Shown here piece after piece: positions 1-10,943 of a DNA stretch of 64,000 bases (position 1 is the stretch's first letter; each line of letters starts with the position of its first letter). Source of the DNA: Sepioteuthis lessoniana (taxonomy: Eukaryota > Mollusca > Cephalopoda > Myopsida > Loliginidae); contig OY757907.1 in assembly GCA_963585895.1 (NCBI GenBank), positions 111,717,502 to 111,781,501 of the forward strand. The letters run 5' to 3'. The notes beneath the pieces were generated by a model. The model was not told the origin of the DNA. It searched no databases and saw only the letters and a list, made by a program, of their open reading frames with translations. Made by a program: the position numbers and the translations under genes.

Positions 1-477
1 GGATAAAAGAAAAAAAAAACAAACAAACTGCTAAAAGTGTATAACAATATAAATTAAACAATTCAATTGAGTGTAAGTACAGTTTCAATGTCAAAAACAG
101 TTCAATTTTAAACAATTCAGTTTAGCAGAAGCACACAGGTTAAATGTAAGTACAGTTTAATAGTCAAAAACATTTCTTTTTCAAACTATTCAGTTTCGTC
201 AAAGAGTTCTAATTCAAGCAATTCAATTTAGCTTAAGAATACAGTTACTTCTATTTAACCCATAGATAGGGCTCTCTCAGGTTCTTCCATTCTGGGCCAG
301 AGTGGACCTGAGAGCAATGGCAATGAAGGGGTACTCTGCATTCCCCAAAGCTCCATCATCACTGAAACCTCACCATCAGATTATTTAGTGTCATACCCAG
401 GACACCCGTTGATGGGAAGATTTTACCCCTCTGCAGAGGTGCAGTTGGTGTATTCTACAGCCCCAGCCGACTGGGCT
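1..477 (-). mobile_element. Element D, cut by window edge on its 3' side
   Basis: On the minus strand this begins with the D 5' hairpin (AGCCCAGTCGGCTGGGGC), then the conserved body (the plus strand shows GGGCCAGAGTGGACCTGAGA and CCCCAAAGCTCC), then AT-rich subrepeats built on ACAATTCAGTTTAGCATAAG. No ORF. The 3' stem-loop tail lies outside the window or is lost. It sits head-to-tail with the next copy. Confidence 0.8.
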
Positions 478-751
478 ATACACAGAGTTAAAGTCAAAAC
501 AGTTTTATTTTAGATAATTCAGTTTAGCATAAGTACACATTTTAGATGTCAAAACAGTTCTATTTTAAACAATTCAGTTCAGCATAAATATGCAGTTTAA
601 AAGCAAAAAACAGTAAACTCAAACCACAGTTTAGTTCTATTTAACCCATAGATAGGACCCTTATCAGGTGCTACAACTCTGGGCCGGAGTGGACCTGGGA
701 ACGGTGCCAAGAGAAGCAGTCGGTGTATTGAACACTTTTAGCCGACTGGGC
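478..751 (-). mobile_element. Element D, internally deleted copy
   Basis: Same family and orientation as the copy before it. Subrepeats and the first half of the body are present, then about 130 bp of body is missing and the sequence jumps to the 5' hairpin (CAGTCGGTGTATT ... AGCCGACTGGGC). Two adjacent copies suggest tandem duplication or one insertion at the end of another. Confidence 0.7.
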
Positions 752-771
752 ATTATATATATTTAGGGGAG

Positions 772-1400
772 TCAAATAAATCTAACGTAAAGAAAGAGAC
801 CAATAAGGACATGAAAACAGAGAAGACGAGCAAAACTTACAAAAAGAAAGGAGACACGTACAAGGATAGGATGAAGAAAGAGAACACGAAAAAGACAGGA
901 TGAAGAAAGGGGACACGAACAAGGACAGAATAAAAAAAGGGAAGACGAAAGAAGACAACAAAAATGAAGGGAATACGAACAAGGACATGGGAGAAAGGAA
1001 AGCCGAACAAGATTAACAAAAATGGGACGTGAACAAAGGCTAGATAAAGAAAGTGGACATGAACAAAGATGACAAGCAAGTCTAAGAAAATAAAGAGGAC
1101 ACGAACAAGAGTAGGATGAAGAAACGAGAAGCAAACCAGCTTGACGAAAAGAATAAGGACACGAATAAGAACGAGAAGGAGGAGGACACGAAAAAGGACA
1201 TGATAAAAGAGTGACTAATGAAAAGAAACGGGACAGGAACCGAGAGTATGAAAAAGGGGAGAGAACCGAGACTAACTGTAAGAAGAGGTACACTGGATAG
1301 TGAAAGTGTATATGAACGAGGAAATGAAAACGATGAAACAGTGAAAAAGCAAATGAAAAAAAAATGGGGGGTAAAGAAATAAGAGAAATGAATCGAACAA
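772..1400. repeat. Purine-rich degenerate minisatellite
   Basis: The plus strand is almost all A and G and repeats variants of AAAGGGGACACGAACAAGGA and AGGATGAAGAAAGG with changing spacing. Unit length is irregular, roughly 25-45 bp. Open frames on the minus strand read as long Ser/Phe/Leu/Cys runs, the low-complexity translation of a pyrimidine tract, so I do not call a protein. Confidence 0.75.
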
Positions 1401-1880
1401 TTTGCAAGTATCTCTATTCAATATCATTCTCAAAGGAATGATATAATCCTATTTCCTTTTACAATTGACTGTTTTCTTGTTACAGCCATGTTTTATTAAT
1501 TAGCCAAGTAAAACAAATTATTAAGGATATTTAGATGTCTCGTCCCCACCACAAAGAGACTTTAATAGTCTTCAAAGTATCTCTTAACAGCAGACTAATT
1601 TGAAGGATTATATTTGTCCTGGTATTCGTTTTAGAAATGATAATTAAATAATGATTTCATTTTTTCTTAACATTGAGTTATTCGATAGTTTTTTTTCCTT
1701 TACTTGATCAGAAAAAATATGCCATTAATTTAAATATTTTAATCACATTTCCCTAGGATTTGTCTTATTAAATCAGAATGCCCAGCTTCGGACCAAAAAG
1801 ATTTTTTGATAAATTTGTTTATTTGCTGAGTTATAAAATGCTAGGTGAATATTCTCTAGGTCGATTACATAATATCTACA
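1401..1880. other. AT-rich unique sequence
   Basis: No ORF, repeat or RNA that I can recognise. Confidence 0.5.
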
Positions 1881-1884
1881 AGAG

Positions 1885-2300
1885 GTTGTTGCAGGAGACA
1901 GATGAAGAAGAAAGAGTTGGAGGTGAATTAAACGGAGGACCGAGAGTATGCTTATAAGGAAAAGGTGACAAAGGAGTAGGAAGGTAACAAATTGATAGAG
2001 AGAGTAGGAGGTGAACTGGAAGAAGAAGGGAGAATAGAAAGAGAATTGAACAAAAAAGGGAGAGTAAAAAGAGAATTAGACAAAAGAGAGTAAGTATGAG
2101 GCGAATTGGCCAAAGAGAGGCGACAGAAAGGGAACGTGACGCAAGATGGGGATTCGGAGGGGCACACAACGAAAGAGAGATAGTAGTTGTCGTAGAACGG
2201 AATAAAGGCGTAGAAGCCAAACAAGTAAAATCAGAGAGGGAAAGCGAATCAGGCGAAGAAGAGAAAGTCGAAGATAAAGAATATGAAAGATGAAGAAATG
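1885..2300. repeat. Second purine-rich tract
   Basis: Purine-biased plus strand with loose repeats of AGAGAATTGAACAAAAAAGG and GAGAGTAGGAGGTGAA. Less regular than 772-1400. All open frames are low complexity (Glu/Arg-rich on plus, Ser/Leu/Phe-rich on minus). Confidence 0.65.
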
Positions 2301-2309
2301 AATAAGCAA

Positions 2310-2919
2310 GCAAGCAAAAAGTCAGACAGAATTCTAAGATGCTATACTCAGCGTCAAGAAAAGGACTCCAACATCAAAAATAGTTATATCAACTTAGGAA
2401 ACTGGAAACTTGTGAGAGACGCTAATGCAATGTAAACGCTGATCACGCAAATCTTATGCTTGTTCACACAAGTGGATATTAATATAAGAAGAAGTTGCAA
2501 CATGCACCAAGTAAGCGATATCGACTCGAGCACAAGGTTGTTTGAAGTGTTTACAAACACACGCTAGATTATACTTATACACAAACACTTGCTAATAAAT
2601 ATACAGAAATAAAGAGTTCTACATACATACACTATGTGTTTGACAATATATGCATATATATTTTTTCATATCCAGTTGCATGTATTTGAAAAAGGGTATA
2701 TAAGATATGTGTCGATATTTTTTTTTCGGTCAAAGCTAATTCTGAAAGAAGTTCACATTGCTGGAGTAAACAATGAGAAACGAAATCACTCGTAATGGCT
2801 TTCAAGATAATGTTTAAGTAACAATGCCACATCAAACATTCTCGATGTCTGTAGTTGATCAGCTTATTCTGCGCAAAGTCATACTGAAATGATGAGTGAA
2901 GTAAGTAACTAAGTAAATC
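2310..2919. other. Unique sequence
   Basis: AT-rich. A 67-codon minus-strand frame (2632-2835) matches nothing I know. Confidence 0.5.
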
Positions 2920-3175
2920 AAAGTTGGTGACCTTAGTCGAGGGTGACCCAAAGGCTCCCTTTGCAATAGCTACTACACCGAGGTGTAGGGGAGGGCGCTA
3001 TTCCATTCCATTGATTGCTCCACTTTACTCTTGATCCTTACCTTATAATGCTGAGTGTTAAGCAAGGTGGTATCAAGTACCATTTTTTGAGTCTTTGGTG
3101 TGACTCGACCTGGGATTGAACCAAGGTTTCCAGGGCCATTGGCAAACACTCTACTCATTATCCCAATGGCCCGGT
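2920..3175 (-). mobile_element. SINE-B
   Basis: Full-length copy. On the minus strand: tRNA-like head with B box GGTTCAATCCC-like sequence, then GTCGAGTCACACCAAAGACT, the body with AACACTCAGCATTATAAGG, the CTACACCTCGGTGTAG hairpin, and the 3' end CACCAACTTTGATT. About 256 bp, the usual size here. Confidence 0.85.
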
Positions 3176-3541
3176 TATGAGTGAAGTAATCACCATAAAT
3201 TGCAAGATATATGTCTCCTCTTTCTACTACACCCGGTTTATAAGTACACAACCAAATTTTAACCAATGAACACCTGCAATGAATTTTTTTACTAAGACTT
3301 ATTTGCTAAAACTCAACTGGAAATGTTAATTTTTTTTCCAAACCGTCAATCGTATGATTGGAGACAATTTTATTCTTGAACCGGAACCAGTTTTCTGGAT
3401 ATTGATCTTTCTTGATTCGAATGAAGAATTTGTGATGGTTGTTGAATTTCTTTCTTAGAGCTTTTTCATAAGAATTCAGAATCTATGTCTTTCTCTTTTT
3501 GGAAGGTGTCAACCGCTTACCTCCTTTAATATGGCCAATAA
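3176..3541. other. Unique spacer between two SINE-B copies
   Basis: Nothing recognised. Confidence 0.5.
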
Positions 3542-3797
3542 GTAAAGTTGGTGACCTTAGTCGAAGATGAACCCGAAGGCTCCCTTTTCAATAGCTACTA
3601 CATCGAGGTGTAGGGGAGGGCGCTATTCTATTCCATGGACTGCTCCACTTTACCCTTGAACCTTACCTTATAATGCTGAGTGTGAAGCAAGGTGATATCA
3701 AGTATCATTTTTTGAGTATTTGGTATGACTCCACTAGGGATTGAATCCCGGTTCCCGAGCTTTTGGCGAACACTGTACTCATTAGGCCAATAGTCTA
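3542..3797 (-). mobile_element. SINE-B
   Basis: Second full-length copy, same strand, more diverged in its head than the copy at 2920. Body and CTACACCTCGATGTAG-type hairpin are clear. Confidence 0.8.
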
Positions 3798-4179
3798 GAG
3801 TAAATAACGCAATTTTACCCAGATTTACTTTTTCAGACGTTTGAACAGTATAACATTTTTGGAAGTGTTCCACTGATTGGGAATGTTGATACCAAAATTT
3901 AATTAACCTGGTAGAGGACCACAATTTGAAAGTAGTGAATGAGGATCGAAACTTGGCTTTAATGTACGGCCAAATTAACTCGCGATCTATTAACTTTACA
4001 TATCATTTATAGTTAAGTTAATAAATATTTGTCTACGTGCCTATATGTTGCCAGCAAAAAAGGTATGAAATACGACGTAAGCATTTTTAAACAAATACGT
4101 TGGTTGGTTTTAAGACATGTCAGACCGTTTTAGGTTACTTACTGGTGAAGTCAGTCTTTTTTGCCACCAGTGATATTGC

Positions 4180-4560
4180 TTCATGTAATTGATAAGAGTA
4201 ATGATACTAGAACTAGGAATAATTAACGAAAGAAAAAAAAAGAACACTTGCCATCTGGAAGATTTTACTGTTCCAGCAGACAGAGCAAAAAAATCAAGAA
4301 ATCAAAGAGATCGACGAATACTTAGACCTTTCCAGAGAACTAAAAAGCAGTGGAACATAAGGGTGACGATGACATCAACTAGACTTGGTTCGCTTGGAAA
4401 GGTCCCCAAAGCCTTGGAAAGGGGATTGGAATAATTGGACATCAGAGGAAGAATCGAAACCACCCTAAATACAGCGTAGTAGAAATCGGCCAGAATACTG
4501 AGAAGAGTCCTGGAAACTTGAGTTGAATTTCTGTCACTCAGAATTCTGTGAAAGAATACA
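4180..4560 (+). mobile_element. RLE-LINE 3' fragment (endonuclease end)
   Basis: A degenerate frame reads HLEDFTVPADRAKKS, then WNIRVTM, LGSLGKVPKALERGLE and ARILRRVLET. These match the C-terminal part of an R2-like LINE protein whose better copies here carry RRPDLI then IVDFAVPAD (PD-(D/E)XK nuclease). The fragment is 5' truncated and has several stops and frameshifts. The LINE type is inferred from memory of the family. Confidence 0.7.
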
Positions 4561-4621
4561 ACCTAACACTAATATATGAAAAAAACAAACTCGCTAGAAG
4601 TAAAATGATCATTTTTATACA

Positions 4622-5215
4622 GAGATTCAAGTAACTATTCTTAAAATAATTTGATGACAATCATATGATTACAAGTATTCTTATCTAATACTAATAATTT
4701 GTATAGAATTACCTGGAAGCAATACCCCGCAAAACATCTGCTATACAGCCAACAACCACCCATCATGAAAACTATCCAAGTTAGACGAACCAGACATGCA
4801 GGCCACTGCTGGAGAAGTAAGAACGAACTCATAATAGACATACCCGAGTGGACCACTTTACATGGACAAGCAAAGGCAGGACAACAAGCTAGAACCTATA
4901 TACTCTGTGCCGATACAGGATATAGCCTTGAAGACCAACCGGGAGCGATAGACGATAGAGACGGGTGGCGAGAGAGGGTCGGGGAGATCCGTGCTGGCAA
5001 TCCGACATAATGATGATGATGTGGTTTCATGTTTTTCTTTTTTGTAGTTATAATTTCTACCAAGAATAAATAGTTTCAAGTATTCCTATCTAATAATATC
5101 TTGTGCACAATTATATCGTTACATAAATTCCTTTCTAATCCTTATAATTTATACACAATTATATGGTTTCTGTTAAATACTCATATTCAATAATGATAAT
5201 AATAATTGTTTGCTC
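4622..5215 (-). mobile_element. Element D subrepeat region split by an RTE
   Basis: Both sides of the RTE fragment at 4702-5021 carry D-type subrepeats (ACAAGTATTCTTATCTAATA on the left, TTTCAAGTATTCCTATCTAA on the right). This suggests a D copy interrupted by the RTE. Body and tail are not recognisable. Confidence 0.45.
4702..5021 (+). mobile_element. RTE-type LINE, 5'-truncated 3' end
   Basis: Codes in one frame for the end of the RTE ORF2: QYPAKHLLYSQQPPIMKTIQ, VRRTRHAGHCWRSKNELI, then DDRDGWRERVGEIRAG, and ends in (ATG)n at 5010-5021. Only the region after the reverse transcriptase core is present, so it is dead on arrival. Inserted in D-like sequence. Confidence 0.85.
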
Positions 5216-5227
5216 CCAGTTTCATGA

Positions 5228-5362
5228 TTTCAATTATTCTTCCTTAACCTCTCACCAGTTATGAGCTAAATAGAACAACTATTGTTATTCTATAAGGGTG
5301 GCTTTGGCATTAAATAACCCAGGTAGATTGCTATGCCATTAAAACAAGAAACCAACCAAATC
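5228..5362 (+). mobile_element. SINE-C 3' fragment
   Basis: Core (AGTTATGAGCTAAATAGAAC), then TGGCTTTGGCATTAAATAAC and the stem-loop tail ending in AAACAAGAAACCAACCAAA. The head is missing. Confidence 0.7.
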
Positions 5363-5374
5363 CAGTATTCTTGT

Positions 5375-6533
5375 AAAACACTAATAATTTTTTAACCGAT
5401 ATGCTTAACTCATAGATGAGACAAATAATTAAAACTGCTCTTATAGTCATAGTGCACCTAGAGGTAATGGCAAATTGGAGCTTCAGACATGGGGCGTCAC
5501 TAATGATTCTAGTTTGGTGTCATATACAGGACAATAAAAATAGGCACATCATTACTTGTTTAGCATAATGAAACCAAAAACCTTTGAAAAGTATGCACAC
5601 ATCAAATATATTAATGCTTAGTAGAGCTGACGCTTATTTTATGAATATAGTAACGCAGTATTAATTGTTGGGGTGAGAGTCACATGGCAATTTTACCAGT
5701 TGAGAGGGCTTGTTTTGAAAATTAGCATTCGAAATCCATGTTTAAGGGGCTTCAAACACCAACTTTAGTGACGGAAGGCAAGTCAGTCTCGTTTTTGATT
5801 AAAAAAATTACAACATGCTCAGATATATAGATTGATAGATGTTAAATACTTAACTGAACTTTTACTTGAAAGCTCATTGACAATTTATATTCTCGCAGTT
5901 CGACTCGTTGCCATTTCTATAAAGCAGCTTATACATCAAAAATAAAAGAAAATCAAAGTCTGACTTGCATTTCATTATGAAGGAAGTCGGCTTGATGTGA
6001 AAGCAAATTATACGTCGAAAAAAATTATGAACGGGCGACGTCTACAAATAAACAAAAACAGGTTGAATGCGTCACTGAAAAATCGCTCGTGTTCGATGCA
6101 CGAATACAAGCTTAAATGATATGTGCTGAAACACTGTAGTAACAAATAAATCTTACTGAATAATACGAGGTCAATTCTGTCTGGTTTAAGTTTATGATTT
6201 AATACGTCTACAATTCAGCTGCAAACACGCTAACATTAGTACCATTATTATTGTGTCTATGTAACAATAACCAGCCTAAAACAGCACATAATAGCAACAT
6301 TTTTATTGAGCAATACAACTTAAACTCTCAGAGTGAAAGCAAATTCTACTCTAGTTTGCAAATGAATGATGGCTTAGGAGGGTTTACATTTGTTCCGTCC
6401 GTCGCTTCATCAAAATTCTTGAAGACGGAAGATAACTATATGATAGAAAGTTGAATTGTTTACTTTATTTTAAGTCAATTGATATCATCATCAGCAACTG
6501 TTACAACAGAAATCTGTATGTATATTTAATGAC
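5375..6533. other. Mostly unique; old D trace at its start
   Basis: 5400-5545 resembles a decayed minus-strand D body (ACTCATAGATGAGAC, TTGGTGTCATATACAGGACA). The rest shows no gene; a 67-codon plus frame at 6251-6454 is unrecognised. Confidence 0.4.
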
Positions 6534-6673
6534 TGAAGGTAATTTTCTTTTTTGGGAAATGCCGGGCGCGTGTGGGCTACGGCCCTGCGCCCGGTCCCAA
6601 CTAAAAAAGGCCTTGTGCCACATTTGCTCGTTGGGTGGGGCGAGTAACAAATACCGAAGGTAATTTTCTTTTT
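6534..6673. repeat. GC-rich island between 18-bp direct repeats
   Basis: GAAGGTAATTTTCTTTTT occurs at 6534 and again at 6656. The ~100 bp between is far richer in GC than its surroundings and holds a strong hairpin at 6562-6594 (CCGGGCGC ... GGGCTACGGCCC ... GCGCCCGG). It may be a small insertion with target duplication or a tandem duplication. Confidence 0.6.
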
Positions 6674-6710
6674 GGTCGGGCGACGAACTCTCCAGCACTG
6701 CGTGGTGCAC

Positions 6711-6711
<1 letters not shown>

Positions 6712-6749
<38 letters not shown>
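6712..6749. repeat. (TA)n microsatellite
   Basis: About 19 TA units directly after the GC-rich island. Confidence 0.95.
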
Positions 6750-6751
<2 letters not shown>

Positions 6752-6759
6752 CAAGTATA

Positions 6760-7454
6760 TATTAGTGTAATAAAACAGGATAAAAATTCACTCAGAGTTT
6801 CACGTTTTCGATTTTCAGGTAAACTAATATGTGTTGAATACAAACTCCCCTGAGGATCGACACCGTGAAATTCTGGCTCATGAGTATCTAACCTGTTTTA
6901 TTTTCTTATTCTATTCTTGAAAATATTATTATTGCTTTGCATTTTCATGAACTGAGCATTATCATGATTTATAGATTCGAAAATCTTTTAGCGTTAAATT
7001 TTAATCATAATTTTATATATTTATATATACACAGCAAGCGTTATAGACTGTATTGTAAGATTCGATGACAGGACGTTTGTTGCATATATATTACACTCAT
7101 GATAATCTAACCGAAAGATTGCATATATTTGTATGTAGGTACATACGTATATGTAAATATTTACACTCAGTGTTTGCTTTGATTTTTAATAGTTTACAAA
7201 GGTGTGTATCTATAGATATAAGTAAAAAAAAAAAAACTAACATGGTCTTCGTTAAAACTCATGTCTCTCTGATAAATAAATAAATATAAAACGAGAATCA
7301 TTTCGCAGACTTCAACGGAAATTATTCACTGCTATTAAAAAAAAAGTCTGTATTTCTATGAATGAACACAACAAACACAATGAACTTTTTTTTTTACCTT
7401 AGCGGTCGTTGGAGCGTGAACATTACGCGCGAAACCACACTTCACATACGCACT

Positions 7455-7491
<37 letters not shown>

Positions 7492-8128
7492 GGAGAGTTT
7501 TTTTAATTAGCACTCCTTGAGACCATCACCTTTATATCACAATGAAAACATGGAACTAAGTTCGACTATTTTCGTTTTGATCTTTTCAGTTGTTACTCAC
7601 ATTGCCCGTTTAATTCATGTTGTTCAACAAACAAACAAACCGGTCTTCGATTTTTTCGTCTTTACGAAGTCCTTTTCATATCGAGGCTCTTGACGTATCG
7701 ATTCTTTTATGTTTGTCTTCTCAGATTCGATTATTTGTACTCTGCGTTGCAATGCTTGATTTAATTCCATAGCAATATAAACGGCGACCAAGAGATCAGA
7801 CATCTCATCACATTTGCTAAATTGATGAAGTTCCTTATCCTTTGTTAGATTGGTAGAAAAAAAATTATTAAAGCCAATCTAAAACATTATTTTTTCCCCT
7901 CATTTTCACACTTAGGAAATCTCACTTGATTTGCAAGGTCTATTCTTTTTGCTCATAAGTCGAGGTTGACTTTTACGTACTATTGCATCTTGAGCTTTGT
8001 TGGTGGGACGTAGAAAACGCTGGATGCAACTCCTGCAGATGAGTAAGCACTCCACAAAAGGGATTTAGCTAGTTATAACCGTAAACTGTATTCGATATTG
8101 AGGATTCAGTTTTCGAGTTCTTGCTTGA
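6760..8128. other. Unique sequence with one microsatellite
   Basis: (CA)n(TA)n at about 7451-7490. No gene seen. Confidence 0.5.
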
Positions 8129-8129
8129 T

Positions 8130-8300
8130 TTTGTTGCTTTATGGCATATCAAAATTCGGAGGTTATTTAATGCTAAAGTCGTCCTTGTAGAACAGTTGTG
8201 GTACTATTTAATCTATGCCTAGAAGGATAAGCGTGTCCCAAGTTTTCACAAGGGTATTAGTCCAAAAGTGAGTACGATGTCGTAGTACGAAACCACGACA
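8130..8300 (-). mobile_element. SINE-C, diverged, head mostly lost
   Basis: Plus strand shows the tail (GGCATATCAAAATTC, then GGTTATTTAATGCTAAAG), CTTGTAGAACAGTTGTGGTA and the core ACAAGGGTATTAGTCC. Confidence 0.7.
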
Positions 8301-8304
8301 CACA

Positions 8305-8412
8305 GAAAGATGAAAATATGAACGTAAAACCAACGCGATCCCTTAACCTCAAGGCATAAGATCACCCAAGACAGTTTGGAATGCCGTAAAAATCAATTAT
8401 TCTTATTCCTTA
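8305..8412 (+). mobile_element. 3' tail fragment of D, T2 type
   Basis: GGCATAAGATCACCC, then GGAATGCCGTAAAAATCAAT: the T2 tail variant (ending AAAATCAATC rather than AAAACCAAACC). It matches 16,690-16,745. Confidence 0.45.
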
Positions 8413-8649
8413 GAATAGATTTTTAGAGCATTTTACTCAAAAGCAAAATAAAATTTAAAAATTCTTTAAAAATATTTTGCGCTTCTTGACATATAAAAAA
8501 AAATTCCATTTTACAAGTAAAATAAACTTTCGAATATTCCTGACACCATGCCGACTAATTTCCTTTCCTTGCGTCTCTCAGGAAGATGAGATGCTAACTT
8601 GATAGTAACTTCCTCACCAAGTAACTTGCGGCAGGTTTTTGGGGTTATA

Positions 8650-9549
8650 CGTGGTGCCTTCAATAAGTTTCCAGACTTTTGTGTACAGGTATTTAAAATT
8701 GTCGTAGACTCATGAAAATTCACTTTGTTATTGCTATACGTGTTATGAGATGACTGACCAATTTTTATGATTTCAGGTTCAAAGGAACTGCTACAACAGC
8801 AATTGGAATACACCCTACTAAAGCTTGATTGTCACAGCTGGTGAATTTCAAAAATGCAATCTGGATGTGAGGACACTTTAAAAGAACGATATGCAATAAA
8901 ATTCTGTTTTTAACTTGGAAAAAATGCCACAGAAATGTATGGAATGCTTCAGACTGCTTTTACTATCTTGCATAAATCGAGCATCAGTTTTTGCTCGGCA
9001 TAAGAGATTCAAGGAAGGCAGGGAGTCTGTGAGGGATGATGAGAGGTGTGGGAGGAGTAAGTAAGTCAATACACCACAGTTGATTCGCCAAAGGGGGAGG
9101 GTTATGGTTACTATGTTGAGGTTTTAAGGGAGTTCAGGAAGAGATTCTGCCGGAAGAGGCCAGCCCTCTTCAAATAGGCTCAGTGGCATTCCCACCAGGA
9201 CAATTCACCAGCCACAACTTGTCACAGACTATTTGACCAAGATGGGCACCAAGACAGTTCCTCACCCTCCCTATAGTCCAGAACTTGCTCCCTGTGACTT
9301 TTGGTTATTCCCAAAGTTCAGAGTCTGTCGTTATGAGACAATTGAGGAGATGAAAGAGGCTGTGACGAAGGTCATTGACACGCTCACACAAAAGGATTTC
9401 CTTGGGACCTTCCAGAAGTTGTTGGAACGGTACAACAAGTGCATTGCAGCCGGATGAGATTACTTCGAAGGGGACTTGAGTTTCATGCGTGTACTATCAA
9501 TAAAAGTGCCCATACGAAAAAAGTCTAGAAACTTATCTAATGATCCTCG
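8650..9549 (+). mobile_element. MAR: internally deleted mariner (copy 1)
   Basis: Terminal inverted repeats carry TTCAATAAGTTTCCAGACTT at 5' and its inverse near 9530-9549; a TA precedes the 5' end. The transposase remnant starts with a helix-turn-helix region (ERYAIKFC ... GRESVRDDERCGRS), jumps at MLRF to the region before HQDN, and ends with PYSPELAPCDFWLFP, which holds the last catalytic Asp (9233-9457), and FQKLLERYNKCIAAG. About 900 bp against ~1.3 kb for a full mariner; the stretch with the first catalytic Asp is absent. Frameshifts and stops are also present. Confidence 0.88.
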
Positions 9550-9734
9550 AATGATACCAGTTGTAAGGACCGATCCCCGAGCTAACTTGGGAACACGTTT
9601 ATTAAAGAGTTTTGCTTCTAGTCTAGTGCAATAGGAGGACTACTTGACGGTGTCCGTCTCATCTCAAAGTAACATGCGAGAGGTTATACTTGGTCACATG
9701 TTACCTGCTGCAAAGAACAATCGCTGACCTGATT

Positions 9735-9871
9735 CAACACAAGTTACTCTACTCCGAGTCTAACTTACCATTTTATCCAGAGTTGGAGAGAGAAAAGATG
9801 GATTCATGACCTTCCAAAGGGAATTAATGCTTAGTGAGATACAATCAGTTGGGGCCAGGATTGTTCCACTT
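9735..9871 (-). mobile_element. SINE-A fragment, diverged
   Basis: Plus strand shows TGGATTCATGACCTTCC, GGAATTAATGCTTAGTGAGA and ACAATCAGTT, the SINE-A core in inverse. Head and 3' end are lost. Confidence 0.6.
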
Positions 9872-9894
9872 TGTGGCCATGACAGTTCAACAGT

Positions 9895-10225
9895 ATGGTT
9901 GAAACGCAGGATAAAAGCCTCAATGCGAACTGCGCAGGAATGCTGCGCGCTGTTTTACCAAAGAAAAAATAAATAGGCGTGATACCGCCACTTACACAAG
10001 CAATCCAAATAAAACGAACGAGACATGGGGCACTATTAGGGAAATAAAGACGAATTCATAAGAGATGTTCTCCAATGGACTACTAAACATGGACACACTA
10101 GTGTTGATCGAACAGCAAAAACTTTCATTCATCTGTTCTGTAGAGGACGTAGCAAAAGCAAGTCATGATATGAGAGAGTCAAAGGATGATGATTGGAGAG
10201 TGAGGTATTTTTCAAGTTGTAAGAT
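9895..10225 (+). mobile_element. RTE LINE fragment, decayed
   Basis: Traces of RMLRAVLPKKK, then IQIKRTRHG and AATGGACTACTAAACATGGA (WTPTHG region) and a WRVR-like end. Several frameshifts; older than the copy at 30,690. Confidence 0.55.
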
Positions 10226-10610
10226 GTTTGTTCATATGACACGCGAAAACAACATTTATTTTGAAATTAGCGCAGTTCAAATAGAGGAAAATATCCACCT
10301 AATTCCCTAATTTACGAGACATGAAGAATGTACTTCAATTAGCTGGTCAATTATTGTGAAATCTGCACATTTCACACGTTTTCAACATTTTCTTTTTACT
10401 ATTCGGTTTGTTGTAGGCTTTTCAGAATGTGAATCCTTTCAACAGATTTCATGACAAGCAGTTGGCTTAGATTTTAGATAGGCTCATTTGAATACCATAT
10501 CTTTTCATTAATTCAATCAAACGCAGATTATTTGGTATTATTTACTATCAAACCCTACCACATTAAAATCTGTACACAAAAATAAACTTGCAGAACCTTC
10601 GTAATTATGG

Positions 10611-10901
10611 AGGTGCCCGTGGTGTAATGGTTATCGTCGTAAGAAATGGACACGGCGACACGAGTTCAAATCCTGGACGAGACTGATTGCATTTCACATA
10701 GCACTAATAACCTTGGGAATGGTATGAATCCAATTATCCTCCCTCCAGCTATGGGTAAATAGTAGGAGAGACTGGGTTCTTCAGCCTTGGTGAGGCGACT
10801 CGTCTAGGAGAAGGAAAACTCTGAATTCAAACCTGTTAAACTCCGCTTAAAAGATGACCTTGTGTCATATCCTACCCGAGCGGAGGGGTTGGTAAATATG
10901 G
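10611..10901 (+). mobile_element. SINE-A, full length
   Basis: Head AGGTGCCCGTGGTGTAATGG; core TAATAACCTTGGGAATGGTA; 3' domain TGACCTTGTGTCATATCCT and GGTTGGTAAATATGG. No poly(A). I could not find a clean TSD for this copy. Confidence 0.9.
10620..10673 (+). promoter_or_regulatory. Internal Pol III-type promoter of a SINE-A (A and B boxes)
   Basis: A box TGGTGTAATGG at 10620-10630 fits the consensus TRGYNNARNNG exactly; B box AGTTCAAATCC at 10663-10673 fits GGTTCGANTCC with two changes. Spacing is tRNA-like. Function is inferred from known SINEs. Confidence 0.65.
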
Positions 10902-10943
10902 TAATCAAAGAAAAAATGCATAAATATACACAAAGGATATACT

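Noticed and set aside
772-1407. A 211-codon minus-strand frame rich in Ser, Phe, Leu, Cys
   Set aside because: Translation of a pyrimidine tract; same argument as for the minisatellite at 36.5 kb.
8650-9549. Firm assignment to a cephalopod
   Set aside because: The deleted mariner reminds me of short predicted proteins from cephalopod genomes, but that is memory only, and I do not see the SINEs I would expect in octopus or squid. Left open.
10611-10690. tRNA gene
   Set aside because: A and B boxes are good, but the sequence repeats as the head of a ~290-bp SINE with TSDs and lacks a closed acceptor stem.
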